A stretch of DNA of 15,413 bases from JBDTLH01 sp039934875. Its GTDB lineage: Bacteria > Acidobacteriota > Terriglobia > Terriglobales > Acidobacteriaceae. The number at the start of each line of letters is the position of its first letter. Position 1 is the first letter of the stretch. Where the stretch lies: the NCBI GenBank assembly GCA_039934875.1, contig JBDTLH010000308.1:1-15413 (forward strand), given 5' to 3'. A program made the position numbers and the translations under genes. This document shows positions 6,107 to 12,649 of this stretch, in pieces. The notes beneath the pieces were generated by a model that saw only the letters and a program-made list of their open reading frames with translations, had not been told where the DNA came from and did not search any database.

Positions 6107-6883
6107 TTAGCCCGCAGCAACCACCCCCTCCAGCGGCGAACTCGCCGTGGCATACAGCTTGCGTGGCATCCTCCCCGCCAGGTACGCCTCCCGTCCAGCT
6201 AAAATTCCGTGCCGCATCGCCGAAGCCATCAACACCGGGTCATGCGCGTGCGCGATCCCGGAATTCATCAGCACCGCATCGGCGCCCAACTCCATCGCGA
6301 TCGCCGCGTCGGAGGCGGTACCCACGCCCGCGTCGATAATCAGCGGGACCTCGCTGATCAGCTCTCGCAAAATTCGTATATTGGCCGTGTTCTGGATGCC
6401 CATTCCGCTGCCAATGGGCGCGCCCAAAGGCATAATGGCGCTTGCTCCGGCATCGATCAATCGCCGCGCCACCACCGGGTCGTCGGAGGTGTAGGGAAGC
6501 ACCTTGAAGCCCTCATGCACCAGAATTTTCGTGGCCTCAAGGGTCGCCGCCACGTCCGGATACAGCGTCTTGTGGTCGCCGATCACCTCGATCTTCACCC
6601 ACTCCGAGAGCCCCACTTCGCGTCCCAGCCGCGCCGTCCGCACCGCCTCCTCCGCGGTATAGCATCCGGCGGTATTGGGCAGCAGCATAAAGCGTTTGGC
6701 ATCGATGAAGTCCAGCAGCGACTCTTTATTGCGATCGAGGTTGACCCGGCGCAGCGCGACGGTTACGATCTCCGCGCCGCTCGCCTCAATGGCCGCCCTG
6801 GTCTCATCTCCATCTTTGTATTTCCCCGTGCCGACGATCAAGCGTGAAGAAAATGCGCGCCCGGCAATGACTAAAGCATCCAT
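6107..6883 (-). CDS. thiG: Thiazole synthase ThiG
   Basis: The 258-residue length is normal for ThiG. It makes the thiamine thiazole phosphate from 1-deoxy-D-xylulose 5-phosphate, ThiS-thiocarboxylate and dehydroglycine in the cytoplasm. Recognisable segments are LIVGTGKYKD near residue 15, TVALRRVN at 41-48, LLPNTAGCYTAEEAVRTARL at 67-86, VKIEVIGD with the Schiff-base lysine K97, the phosphate-binding MPLGAPIGSGMGIQN segment, and DAGVGTASDA. No thiS, thiH, thiF or thiE is within the window, so the other thiazole genes must be elsewhere. The start ATG 6883 has a GGAGG directly before it (spacing about one base), oddly close. No TPP riboswitch is visible in its leader. Confidence 0.96.
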   Translation of the reverse strand: MDALVIAGRAFSSRLIVGTGKYKDGDETRAAIEASGAEIVTVALRRVNLDRNKESLLDFIDAKRFMLLPNTAGCYTAEEAVRTARLGREVGLSEWVKIEVIGDHKTLYPDVAATLEATKILVHEGFKVLPYTSDDPVVARRLIDAGASAIMPLGAPIGSGMGIQNTANIRILRELISEVPLIIDAGVGTASDAAIAMELGADAVLMNSGIAHAHDPVLMASAMRHGILAGREAYLAGRMPRKLYATASSPLEGVVAAG

Positions 6884-6910
6884 GCCTCCATTGTAACGAG
6901 GTGTGCCTGC

Positions 6911-6939
6911 GCCCTCGCGGGCAATCGCGCGAAGCGCGA
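6911..6939. other. Two small hairpins in the thiG leader
   Basis: GCCC-TCGC-GGGC (6911-6922) and TCGCGC-GAA-GCGCGA (6925-6939) are perfect stem-loops, 28 to 56 bases upstream of thiG on its strand. They might fold in the mRNA; no known riboswitch class is recognised. Confidence 0.5.
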
Positions 6940-7110
6940 CCGTCCCCTCCGAATTCGCGCAGATCTATCGAAAGGCTGCTCTAAGATGTATCGGGATGAA
7001 GCCCGCCTCTCGCCGGAGCGGCAATCCAAATCTGCGTAGGGGTGCGCCTTAAATTCACCTGGTCGATTCACCTTATACTGCGGCGATTTGCGCCAATCTG
7101 CGGAGATCGA

Positions 7111-7129
7111 CGGGTATCTGCGGGTATCT
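7111..7129. repeat. Direct repeat CGGGTATCT, possible operator
   Basis: CGGGTATCT occurs at 7111-7119 and 7121-7129, one helical turn apart, about 110 bp upstream of the regulator start. Spacing of 10 bp suits a protein binding on one face of the DNA, but no binder is known. Confidence 0.5.
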
Positions 7130-7237
7130 TAGGGGGATCGGATGGCGCCCCAGGATCACCGACATTACTTTAGTTTTCACCGACGGATTGCTTTGCCATG
7201 GCAGTTGGCGCGATGATGTTCTCGCCGCCACCCAATC

Positions 7238-8650
7238 ATGTCTCACCTGGATACCGATACTGAGATTGGCAAGCCGCGGCTGAACCTGTTGGTGGTGGAC
7301 GTCGACACGGCGGTGCGTGAGGTCTGCCGCGATGTGGCCGCCGGGCTGGGTCTTGCCACCCGCCTGGTCGATACCGCGGAGGCGGCGCGCCACGCCGTGA
7401 GCACCGCTCCGGTCCATCTGGTTTTGATGGATTTGCGCCTGCCTGGTGGCGGCATCGATCTGCTGCGGCAGATGCGCGAGTTGCGCCCCGATATCGCCAT
7501 CATTATCGCCTCCATGAGCACCTCTATCCCGTTTGCAGTCGAGACCATGCGCTGTGGCGCATACGATTTCGTGCCCAAGCCCTTCCATCTCGCAGAGCTG
7601 CGCGTGGCGCTGACTCGGGCGACGGAGCAATGGCTTCGCGCCCGTCAGACGCAGAGCGTGCGCGAACGCATGCAGCTCGCGCGCTCCGGCCTGGACGTAA
7701 ACCAGAGGATGACGATAATTGGCGATTCGCCGGACATGGAGAAGCTCTATCGCACAATAGACACTGCCGCGGCGAGCGCCTCTTCGGTGCTGATCCTGGG
7801 GGAAATCGGGACCGGCAAGGAGCTGGCGGCGCGGGCCATTCATGCGCTCTCGCCACAGGCTAAGATGCCGTTCGTCATAGTGGATTGCCGGGCCATTGCC
7901 CCCACCCGCATCGAGGGCGAGATTTTTGGCAGGGTGGCCAACGGGAACCTGCAAGCCGGCCTGCTGGCCCGTGCCCACGGCGGCACCGTCTTCTTTGATG
8001 AGATCGGAGAGCTTCCGTTCGAAGCACAGGGCAAGCTGGTGCGCGCCCTGCAGGAGAAGCAGGTGCATCCGCTGGATGGCATCGCGGCGGCGGCGGCGGA
8101 GGTGCGGGTGCTCGCCGCCACCAGCCGCGATCTCGATTACGCCTCGCAAGCCGGCAAATTTCGCCGCGATCTCTATTTTCGGCTGAATGTCGTCAAGGTC
8201 AACGTGCCGCCTTTGCGCCAGCGCAAATCCGACATTCCGCTGCTCGCCGCTCACTTTCTTGCCCGCAATTCGCGCCCCGGCGACGCCCGTATGCAACTGA
8301 CGGACGCGGTCATCGAAACGCTGATGGATTATGACTGGCCGGGCAACGTGCGCGAGTTCGAAACCTGCATGCAGCGTGCCTCGGAGATGACTCCCGGCGA
8401 CTTCATCAGCCAATTTCAGATGCTGACCCAGGTGCGCACCGCCCGCGAGGAGTCGTTGGCTGCCAGCAAGAACGCTCAGCAGGAGAGCTTTGGCCAGGAG
8501 AACTTTGGTATCGTGCCCCTCGCTGTAATGGAAAAACAAGCGATCCTGGATGCCCTCGAACGGCTCGGTGGAGACCGGCTCGAAGCCGCCAAGCATCTGC
8601 AAATCGGCAAAACCACGCTCTATCGCAAGTTGAGGGAGTACGCGGTGTGA
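7238..8650 (+). CDS. NtrC-family response regulator without recognisable GAFTGA loop
   Basis: Of 470 residues, about 15-130 form a receiver: LLVVDVD with D21 but V22 in place of the usual second acidic residue, phosphoacceptor D65 in LMDLRLPG, and K114 in FVPKPF. Residues about 158-395 are an AAA+ domain with Walker A GEIGTGKE (188-195), Walker B TVFFDEIGEL (D254, E255), and a conserved DYDWPGNVREF segment. The sigma-54-contacting GAFTGA loop is not recognisable: residues 230-241 read FGRVANGNLQAG. The C-terminus (about 436-470, ending TTLYRKLREY) is a Fis-type helix-turn-helix. Family members act as enhancer-binding transcription activators; regulators without GAFTGA (TyrR, HupR) use sigma-70 instead. 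Target genes are unknown. The next gene starts 52 bp downstream on the same strand and may be its partner. The large antisense frame is a shadow. Confidence 0.93.
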   Translation: MSHLDTDTEIGKPRLNLLVVDVDTAVREVCRDVAAGLGLATRLVDTAEAARHAVSTAPVHLVLMDLRLPGGGIDLLRQMRELRPDIAIIIASMSTSIPFAVETMRCGAYDFVPKPFHLAELRVALTRATEQWLRARQTQSVRERMQLARSGLDVNQRMTIIGDSPDMEKLYRTIDTAAASASSVLILGEIGTGKELAARAIHALSPQAKMPFVIVDCRAIAPTRIEGEIFGRVANGNLQAGLLARAHGGTVFFDEIGELPFEAQGKLVRALQEKQVHPLDGIAAAAAEVRVLAATSRDLDYASQAGKFRRDLYFRLNVVKVNVPPLRQRKSDIPLLAAHFLARNSRPGDARMQLTDAVIETLMDYDWPGNVREFETCMQRASEMTPGDFISQFQMLTQVRTAREESLAASKNAQQESFGQENFGIVPLAVMEKQAILDALERLGGDRLEAAKHLQIGKTTLYRKLREYAV

Positions 8651-8702
8651 AGCGCCCGGGGCGAGAAACTAGTGGTCATGAGAGAGTGAAAAAGAGGGAA
8701 CG

Positions 8703-9242
8703 ATGATTTTGATTGCGCTAAGCATGAAGCAGGAGAGCGCCGCGGCCGCCATTCAGACGGCCTCAGAGATGGAAGTGCGCTGCGGGCAGTCATTGCAGGA
8801 TTTGTTGGGCCCATTGAAGCGCGGCGAGTTGACGGCATTTGTAGTGGACCCGCGACTGCTCGAAGCAGATGCGGCCACAGCGGACCTGGTGTGGAGGTAT
8901 GCGGGCGCGGCGCTGCCGGTGATTGTGGATCCGGGGGTACAGTCGCCGCGGCAGATCGCGTGCGCGCTGATGTCGGCAATGGAGCGGCGCGAGCGCGATC
9001 GTAGCCACGCCCGCGAGGCCGAGCGGCTTGCGTTGTCGGCGGCGCTCGCCGATCCCCTCACCGGCTTGCTGGTCAATGTCGCAGTGGTACTTGAGGACAA
9101 GAAACTGGCGCGGGTCACGCGGATTCGCCTGGAACGGGTGCAGCGCATCGCGGAGAGTATGCGCGTCTTCACCACCCAAAAGCGAAAAGAGTTGTCCCGC
9201 AGACCTGTAGCGAAGACAAATACTGCTTCTGGCGTGAAGTGA
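8703..9242 (+). CDS. Receiver-like/degenerate histidine-kinase-DHp-like protein
   Basis: A 179-residue protein with an AGGGA Shine-Dalgarno five bases upstream. Residues 1-92 have a receiver-like pattern of strands and helices (FVVDPRLLE with D49, PVIVDPG with D76) but no clear Lys. Residues about 94-153 resemble the dimerisation helix of histidine kinases (HExxNPLTGIL pattern): here it reads AALADPLTGLL, with A113 where the phosphorylatable His would be. No ATP-binding domain follows, and a basic tail ends the protein. It might be a phosphotransfer-independent partner or scaffold for the regulator upstream. The similarity is weak and seen by eye only, so function is unassigned. Confidence 0.7.
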   Translation: MILIALSMKQESAAAAIQTASEMEVRCGQSLQDLLGPLKRGELTAFVVDPRLLEADAATADLVWRYAGAALPVIVDPGVQSPRQIACALMSAMERRERDRSHAREAERLALSAALADPLTGLLVNVAVVLEDKKLARVTRIRLERVQRIAESMRVFTTQKRKELSRRPVAKTNTASGVK

Positions 9243-9320
9243 ATTTAATGCGGGCTGACGGTATGCTTTTTTTCTGCCTTCTAGCTTGCATCCGCTCGCA
9301 CTCACGATGCCGGTGGACGC

Positions 9321-9341
9321 CCAGTCGCCAGAAGCCAGCAG
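9321..9341. repeat. Heptanucleotide array C, three units
   Basis: CCAGTCG, CCAGAAG and CCAGCAG follow each other in register, the same CCAGNNG pattern as in the larger arrays at 4449-4636 and 14056-14153. Confidence 0.75.
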
Positions 9342-9399
9342 CCGTGGATTATGTCACCAAGGTAACGGAGGCGGCCACGCAGACCACGCACGCACGTAC

Positions 9400-9501
9400 C
9401 GCGCTTGCGCGAGCACGGATCGATTCGGTGCACCCTCGATGGGATACCTGGAGGCGAACCAGGTAGAGCGGGGTCCGAAACCTTGAGGGCCCCCGATTTT
9501 T
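9400..9501 (+). ncRNA. Candidate structured leader RNA ending in a terminator-like hairpin
   Basis: Four stem-loops follow each other: CGCG-CTTG-CGCG (9400-9411), an ATCGA/TCGAT stem (9419-9423 with 9436-9440), a perfect 7-bp stem TACCTGG/CCAGGTA with an AGGCGAA loop (9445-9465), and the terminator-like hairpin listed separately. This is a strong concentration of stems for a spacer of this size, but the class is not recognised and covariation has not been tested. It lies 77 bases before the GlcG-like start, so control of that gene by premature termination is a possibility. Confidence 0.4.
9469..9501 (+). terminator. Intrinsic terminator-like hairpin
   Basis: CGGGGTCC (9469-9476) can pair with GGGCCCCCG (9487-9495), allowing one bulge and a G-U pair, around a 10-base loop; A and five T follow (9497-9501). 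It could end the transcript of the two genes upstream, or act as an attenuator for the GlcG-like gene. Confidence 0.6.
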
Positions 9502-9578
9502 GTGGCGCTGCCTCGCATCATTGCGGCTTCGCGGTTCATCTGACTTCTCCAGTGACACAAAATTGAGAGGAGCAAAAG

Positions 9579-9974
9579 ATGGTTGGTTTGGAAGACGCAA
9601 GAAGAGTAATTGCAGCAGCGGAGAAGAAGGCCAGGGAGATCGGATCGCCCAGCAATATCGCGGTGGCCGATGAGGGTGGCAATCTGGTCGCGCATGTGCG
9701 CATGGACGGCGCGTGGATGGGCAGCATCGATATCTCCATCAAAAAGGCGTGGACCGCGCGCGCGTTTGATATCTCGACCAAAGAACTGGCGGGGTTCTCG
9801 CAATCGGGTGGGCAGTTCTTCGGCATCCATGCCTCGAATGACGGCAAGGTGATGATCTTTGCCGGCGGCATTCCACTTAAGCTCGATGGCAAGGTGGTGG
9901 GCGCGGTCGGAGTGAGCGGTGGCACCGGCGATCAGGACCAGGCAGTAGCGGAGGCAGGCGCGGCGGGGTTCTAG
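9579..9974 (+). CDS. GlcG/HbpS-like protein (haem-binding-like family)
   Basis: The 131-residue protein starts MVGLEDARRVIAAAEKKAREIG and shows the family's GSIDISIKKAWTARAF, STKELAGFSQ, GIHASNDGKVMIFAGGIPL and GAVGVSGGTGDQDQAVAEAG segments. GlcG is encoded in glycolate operons and HbpS is a haem-degrading sensor partner; here neither context is present, so the ligand is unknown. There is no signal peptide, so the protein is probably cytoplasmic. A strong GAGGAG lies six bases upstream. The DoxX-like gene follows 25 bp downstream, probably cotranscribed. Expression may be influenced by the structured leader. Confidence 0.88.
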   Translation: MVGLEDARRVIAAAEKKAREIGSPSNIAVADEGGNLVAHVRMDGAWMGSIDISIKKAWTARAFDISTKELAGFSQSGGQFFGIHASNDGKVMIFAGGIPLKLDGKVVGAVGVSGGTGDQDQAVAEAGAAGF

Positions 9975-9999
9975 AATTCCTCGGCTGCTCGAGTATGCC

Positions 10000-10365
10000 A
10001 TGCTGGGTCTATTCATTTTAGCGGCCGGCTTTATCGTGGCGGGCAGCCTGCACTTTGTCTTGCCCGCCCGCTATGTGGCGATCATGCCCCCGCTGCTGCC
10101 CGCCCCGCGTTTGTTGGTCGCGGTGAGCGGCGCGGCGGAGATCGCCGGCGGAGTGGGTTTGTTGCGTCCCCATTTCCGCAGAGCAGCGGCCTGGGGATTA
10201 GTGTTGCTGCTGGTCGCCGTGTTTCCCGCGAACCTCTATATGGCGCTCGCCCATCAGCGTTTTGCGCAACTCCCGGAGTGGGCGCTCTGGCTGCGCTTGC
10301 CCTTGCAAATCCCGCTGATCTGGTGGGCATGGCTGTACACCCGGCGAGGCTGGCCTGCCAGGTAG
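10000..10365 (+). CDS. DoxX-like small membrane protein
   Basis: A 121-residue hydrophobic protein with four probable transmembrane segments, roughly residues 2-20, 38-57, 64-83 and 97-115. The segments GSLHFVLPARYVAIMPPLLP and SGAAEIAGGVGLL fit the DoxX/MauE-like superfamily. Members sit in the cytoplasmic membrane, and some act in quinone-linked or redox-stress functions; no specific role can be assigned. ATG 10000 is the chosen start; the ribosome-binding site is poor, consistent with coupling to the GlcG-like gene 25 bp upstream. Confidence 0.82.
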   Translation: MLGLFILAAGFIVAGSLHFVLPARYVAIMPPLLPAPRLLVAVSGAAEIAGGVGLLRPHFRRAAAWGLVLLLVAVFPANLYMALAHQRFAQLPEWALWLRLPLQIPLIWWAWLYTRRGWPAR

Positions 10366-10385
10366 CGGTCCTAGCGCATCTCTAA

Positions 10386-10415
10386 ATAGGTCACAACTTC
10401 ATAGGTCACAACTTC
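10386..10415. repeat. Perfect 15-bp tandem duplication
   Basis: ATAGGTCACAACTTC occurs at 10386-10400 and again at 10401-10415, about 100 bp upstream of the FecR-domain gene. The 15-bp size equals that of the 1381-1410 duplication, though the sequence is different. It might be a paired regulator site. Confidence 0.88.
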
Positions 10416-10518
10416 ACGGCAGCGCGGGGGTTTCACTGTGTAGCCGCAAGATTCTATAGTTGAGAACCGAAATTGTGCATCTACAGGGTCGGGGCATGGT
10501 TGAGGTATGGAGGGACAA

Positions 10519-12591
10519 ATGAGATTCAAGAGGGTTTTGCAACCTATGATTGGCGCTGCGCTGTTGTTGTCGATTGGCTTGCCGCTGAGGGCGCAGTCGG
10601 ATTTTGGTTCGGCTTCGACGGATCCCCCTTCGCGGGTGGCGCGCATCAGCTATCTCACCGGGACCGTCTCCTTCGAACCGGCGGGCGAGAGCGCCTGGAG
10701 CGACGCCAGCCTTAACTATCCCCTCACCACCGAAGACCGTCTCTACACCGGCCAGAACGCACGCGCGGAGCTCGAGACCGGCAATCTCGCAGTCCGCATG
10801 GCGGAGAACACCGACCTTACCGCCACTGACGTCTCCGACCAACTGGTGCAGCTTGGATTAGCGCAGGGGGCAATCGAAGTACGGCCCTTTGAGATGATGT
10901 CAGGCAGCGCGGTCGAGGTGGATACGCCGAATGTCGCTGTGACCATGAATCAGGGCGGCAATTACCGCATCGAAACCTATCCCGACCAGCAGACTACGGT
11001 GGTCAGCGTGCGCAGCGGCTTTGCCGAGATCAGTGGCAATGGCGGCGGCGGTGTTAACCAGACGGTGCGCAGCGGTGAATCCGTGCGCCTCTCGGGGCCT
11101 GTAGGGCAGGTGCGGGCGGAGACGCTCGCTCTGCCCGGCACGGACAATTTCGATAGCTGGGGCGCCAGCCGCGATCGCAATTATTTGGCCAACGATTCAT
11201 CGCGATATGTGAGCCGCTACACCCCCGGCTACTACGATCTCAACAGCTATGGCGATTGGAACTCGGCGCCGGATTACGGCGACGTGTGGTATCCGCGCGG
11301 CGTGGCGGCGGACTGGGTGCCCTATCGCGACGGCCGCTGGGTATGGGTTTCCCCCTGGGGATGGACCTGGGTGGAGCAGGAGCCATGGGGCTTTGCTCCC
11401 TTCCACTATGGACGCTGGGCGCTGATCAGCAACCGCTGGGGATGGCTCCCCGGGCCGGTGCTGGCGGAAGAAAGGCCGGTCTATGCGCCAGCGCTGGTGG
11501 CGTTCGTGGGCGGTAATGGGTTCGGTAACGGCTTCGGTGATGGCGGCGGCGGTCTGCAGGCCTGGTTCCCGCTCGGCCCCGGAGAGATCTATCGCCCCTG
11601 GTATCACCACAGCGAGAATTACATCCGTCAGGTGAACGTCACCAACGTTCGCAATATCAATGTGACTAACATTACAAACATCACGAATGTGACTAACGAG
11701 AGATACGTGAACCGCGCCGCCGTAACTGCGGTGCCAACGCAGGCCTTCCGCAGTGCACAGCCGGTTGCGGCGCATGCGGTAAAAATCAGTCAGGCGCAGA
11801 TCGCGCAAGCCAAGGTAATTCCTCATGCCGAGGTGGCTCCGGTGGCGCGCGCCGTGGCCGGGGGAGAGCCGGCAACGCATCCGCCCGCCCGCGTCGCCCG
11901 ACCCGCAGTCGTTCAGCGGCCGCCTGTGCGCCAGGCGGAGCCGCCAGCAAAAATTGCCAACCGCCCGGGAGAAGCATCGGCGCAAGCGCAACGTGCGGTG
12001 AACCCGCCGCCCGCCCGAGTCAACACTCCACCGGAGCGCGCCAATACTCCACCCGCCCGAGCCAACACTCCACCGGAGCGCGTCAACACTCCACCCGACC
12101 GCGCGAATGTTTCGCCGGAGCGGCCCGCGCCGGTGCGGACAGAAGCACCTCCGCCGAACGCCGAACCAGCAACGCGGAACAAGAATGCTCCGCCACCGCC
12201 TACGGCTACAGCCAGTCAGGAGCGGCCGAATGCGCCGCGCCCCAACCAACCGCCTCCACCTCAACCCTCCCGCAATACAGAGCGTCCGCAGTTCGTGACC
12301 CGGACTCCGCCGCCTGCGCCTAAGCCATCTTTTCAGGCAAGGCAACCGGCGCTTGAGCAACATCCGGGCCGCCCCCTGGAGCCACAGCAGGAGCAAAATT
12401 TAAGGCAAGGCCGTCCCGCGGGCCCAATGCAGGATACCGAGCGCGTTCCGCACTCACCTGCCTTCCAACCCGCGCCCCCGCCGCCGCCGGCTTCCCGCCC
12501 GGAGGCGCGGCCCGCTCCACCGCCGCAGCGTGAAGCTCCCAGGCCGGAGCCAAAACAGGGTCCGCCGCCCAAAGAGCAGCCGCCTCATTAA
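10519..12591 (+). CDS. Secreted FecR/DUF6600-like protein with Pro-rich tail
   Basis: A 690-residue protein. The signal peptide (MRFKRVLQPMIGAALLLSIGLPLRAQ) is followed by a FecR-like domain, about 39-200, beginning RVARISYLTGTVSFEP. A W/G-rich region at 266-312 carries WVPYRDGRWVWVSPWGWTW-like motifs typical of DUF6600. Residues 373-393 have a run of Asn-Val/Ile-Thr-Asn units. The last third is Pro/Arg/Ala-rich and unstructured, with five heptapeptides of NTPPxRx type at 501-535. It is probably periplasmic or cell-surface; no enzymatic motif is visible. FecR proteins with membrane segments pass signals to ECF sigma factors, but this one has no membrane anchor or sigma factor nearby. The start is ATG 10519, with GGAGGG 10509-10514 upstream; ATG 10507 lacks a ribosome site. 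Confidence 0.9.
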   Translation: MRFKRVLQPMIGAALLLSIGLPLRAQSDFGSASTDPPSRVARISYLTGTVSFEPAGESAWSDASLNYPLTTEDRLYTGQNARAELETGNLAVRMAENTDLTATDVSDQLVQLGLAQGAIEVRPFEMMSGSAVEVDTPNVAVTMNQGGNYRIETYPDQQTTVVSVRSGFAEISGNGGGGVNQTVRSGESVRLSGPVGQVRAETLALPGTDNFDSWGASRDRNYLANDSSRYVSRYTPGYYDLNSYGDWNSAPDYGDVWYPRGVAADWVPYRDGRWVWVSPWGWTWVEQEPWGFAPFHYGRWALISNRWGWLPGPVLAEERPVYAPALVAFVGGNGFGNGFGDGGGGLQAWFPLGPGEIYRPWYHHSENYIRQVNVTNVRNINVTNITNITNVTNERYVNRAAVTAVPTQAFRSAQPVAAHAVKISQAQIAQAKVIPHAEVAPVARAVAGGEPATHPPARVARPAVVQRPPVRQAEPPAKIANRPGEASAQAQRAVNPPPARVNTPPERANTPPARANTPPERVNTPPDRANVSPERPAPVRTEAPPPNAEPATRNKNAPPPPTATASQERPNAPRPNQPPPPQPSRNTERPQFVTRTPPPAPKPSFQARQPALEQHPGRPLEPQQEQNLRQGRPAGPMQDTERVPHSPAFQPAPPPPPASRPEARPAPPPQREAPRPEPKQGPPPKEQPPH
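11635..11697 (+). repeat. Asn-Val/Ile-Thr-Asn coding run
   Basis: Twenty-one codons encode NVTNVRNINVTNITNITNVTN-type sequence, with beta-strand-like alternation, within the FecR/DUF6600 protein. Codons vary between units, so the amino-acid pattern rather than the DNA seems preserved. Confidence 0.75.
12019..12123 (+). repeat. Five heptapeptide units in the Pro-rich tail
   Basis: Five 21-bp units encode VNTPPER, ANTPPAR, ANTPPER, VNTPPDR and ANVSPER. The first four are also close in DNA, suggesting recent duplication; the last is diverged. Confidence 0.8.
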
Positions 12592-12607
12592 TCACGAAGC
12601 CGGGCAT

Positions 12608-12638
12608 CCCATCCTGACCGTTCTTTGCGCAGGATGGG
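12608..12638. terminator. Hairpin between convergent genes
   Basis: CCCATCCTG (12608-12616) and CAGGATGGG (12630-12638) form a perfect 9-bp stem with a 13-base loop in the spacer where the FecR-domain and aminotransferase genes converge. No U-tract follows on either strand, so termination is plausible but not certain. Confidence 0.5.
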
Positions 12639-12649
12639 GCGCATCCGTT

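Larger units (their letters stand above)
6884..7237. other. 354-bp divergent spacer between thiG and the NtrC-like gene
   Basis: No convincing gene is visible; open frames here lack plausible sequence. It contains the two hairpins at 6911-6939 and the near-tandem CGGGTATCT copies at 7111-7129. A TTGCG/ATCTGCG motif recurs around 7029-7110. The regulator start ATG 7238 has no clear Shine-Dalgarno. Confidence 0.7.
9243..9578. other. 336-bp spacer before the GlcG-like gene
   Basis: No convincing gene is seen; the short frames here have low plausibility. It holds a T7 run at 9267-9273 without a good hairpin, heptanucleotide array C (9321-9341), a group of stem-loops at 9400-9501, and the GAGGAG ribosome-binding site of the next gene. 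Confidence 0.7.

Noticed and set aside
6884..7073. A TPP riboswitch upstream of thiG
   Set aside because: The thi-box core (CTGAGA and the GAT-CTGG-type segment) is absent on the thiG strand; only simple hairpins are visible.
7190..7237. A sigma-54 promoter before the NtrC-like gene
   Set aside because: TGGCAGTTGGCGCG resembles the -24 element but the GC at -12 is not at the required spacing.
7073..8602. A 509-codon open frame on the minus strand opposite the NtrC-like gene
   Set aside because: The composition is His/Gln/Arg-rich without any recognisable domain, while the plus strand gives a complete receiver, AAA+ and helix-turn-helix protein. It is a shadow in GC-rich DNA.
9239..9466. A short frame between the degenerate-kinase-like gene and the GlcG-like gene
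   Set aside because: There is no ribosome-binding site, it passes through array C and the stem-loops, and the product has low-complexity composition.
9400..9501. A cyclic-di-GMP (GEMM) riboswitch
   Set aside because: Some short stretches (AGGTAG-AGCGGGGT) look similar, but the tetraloop and receptor motifs and stem arrangement do not match.
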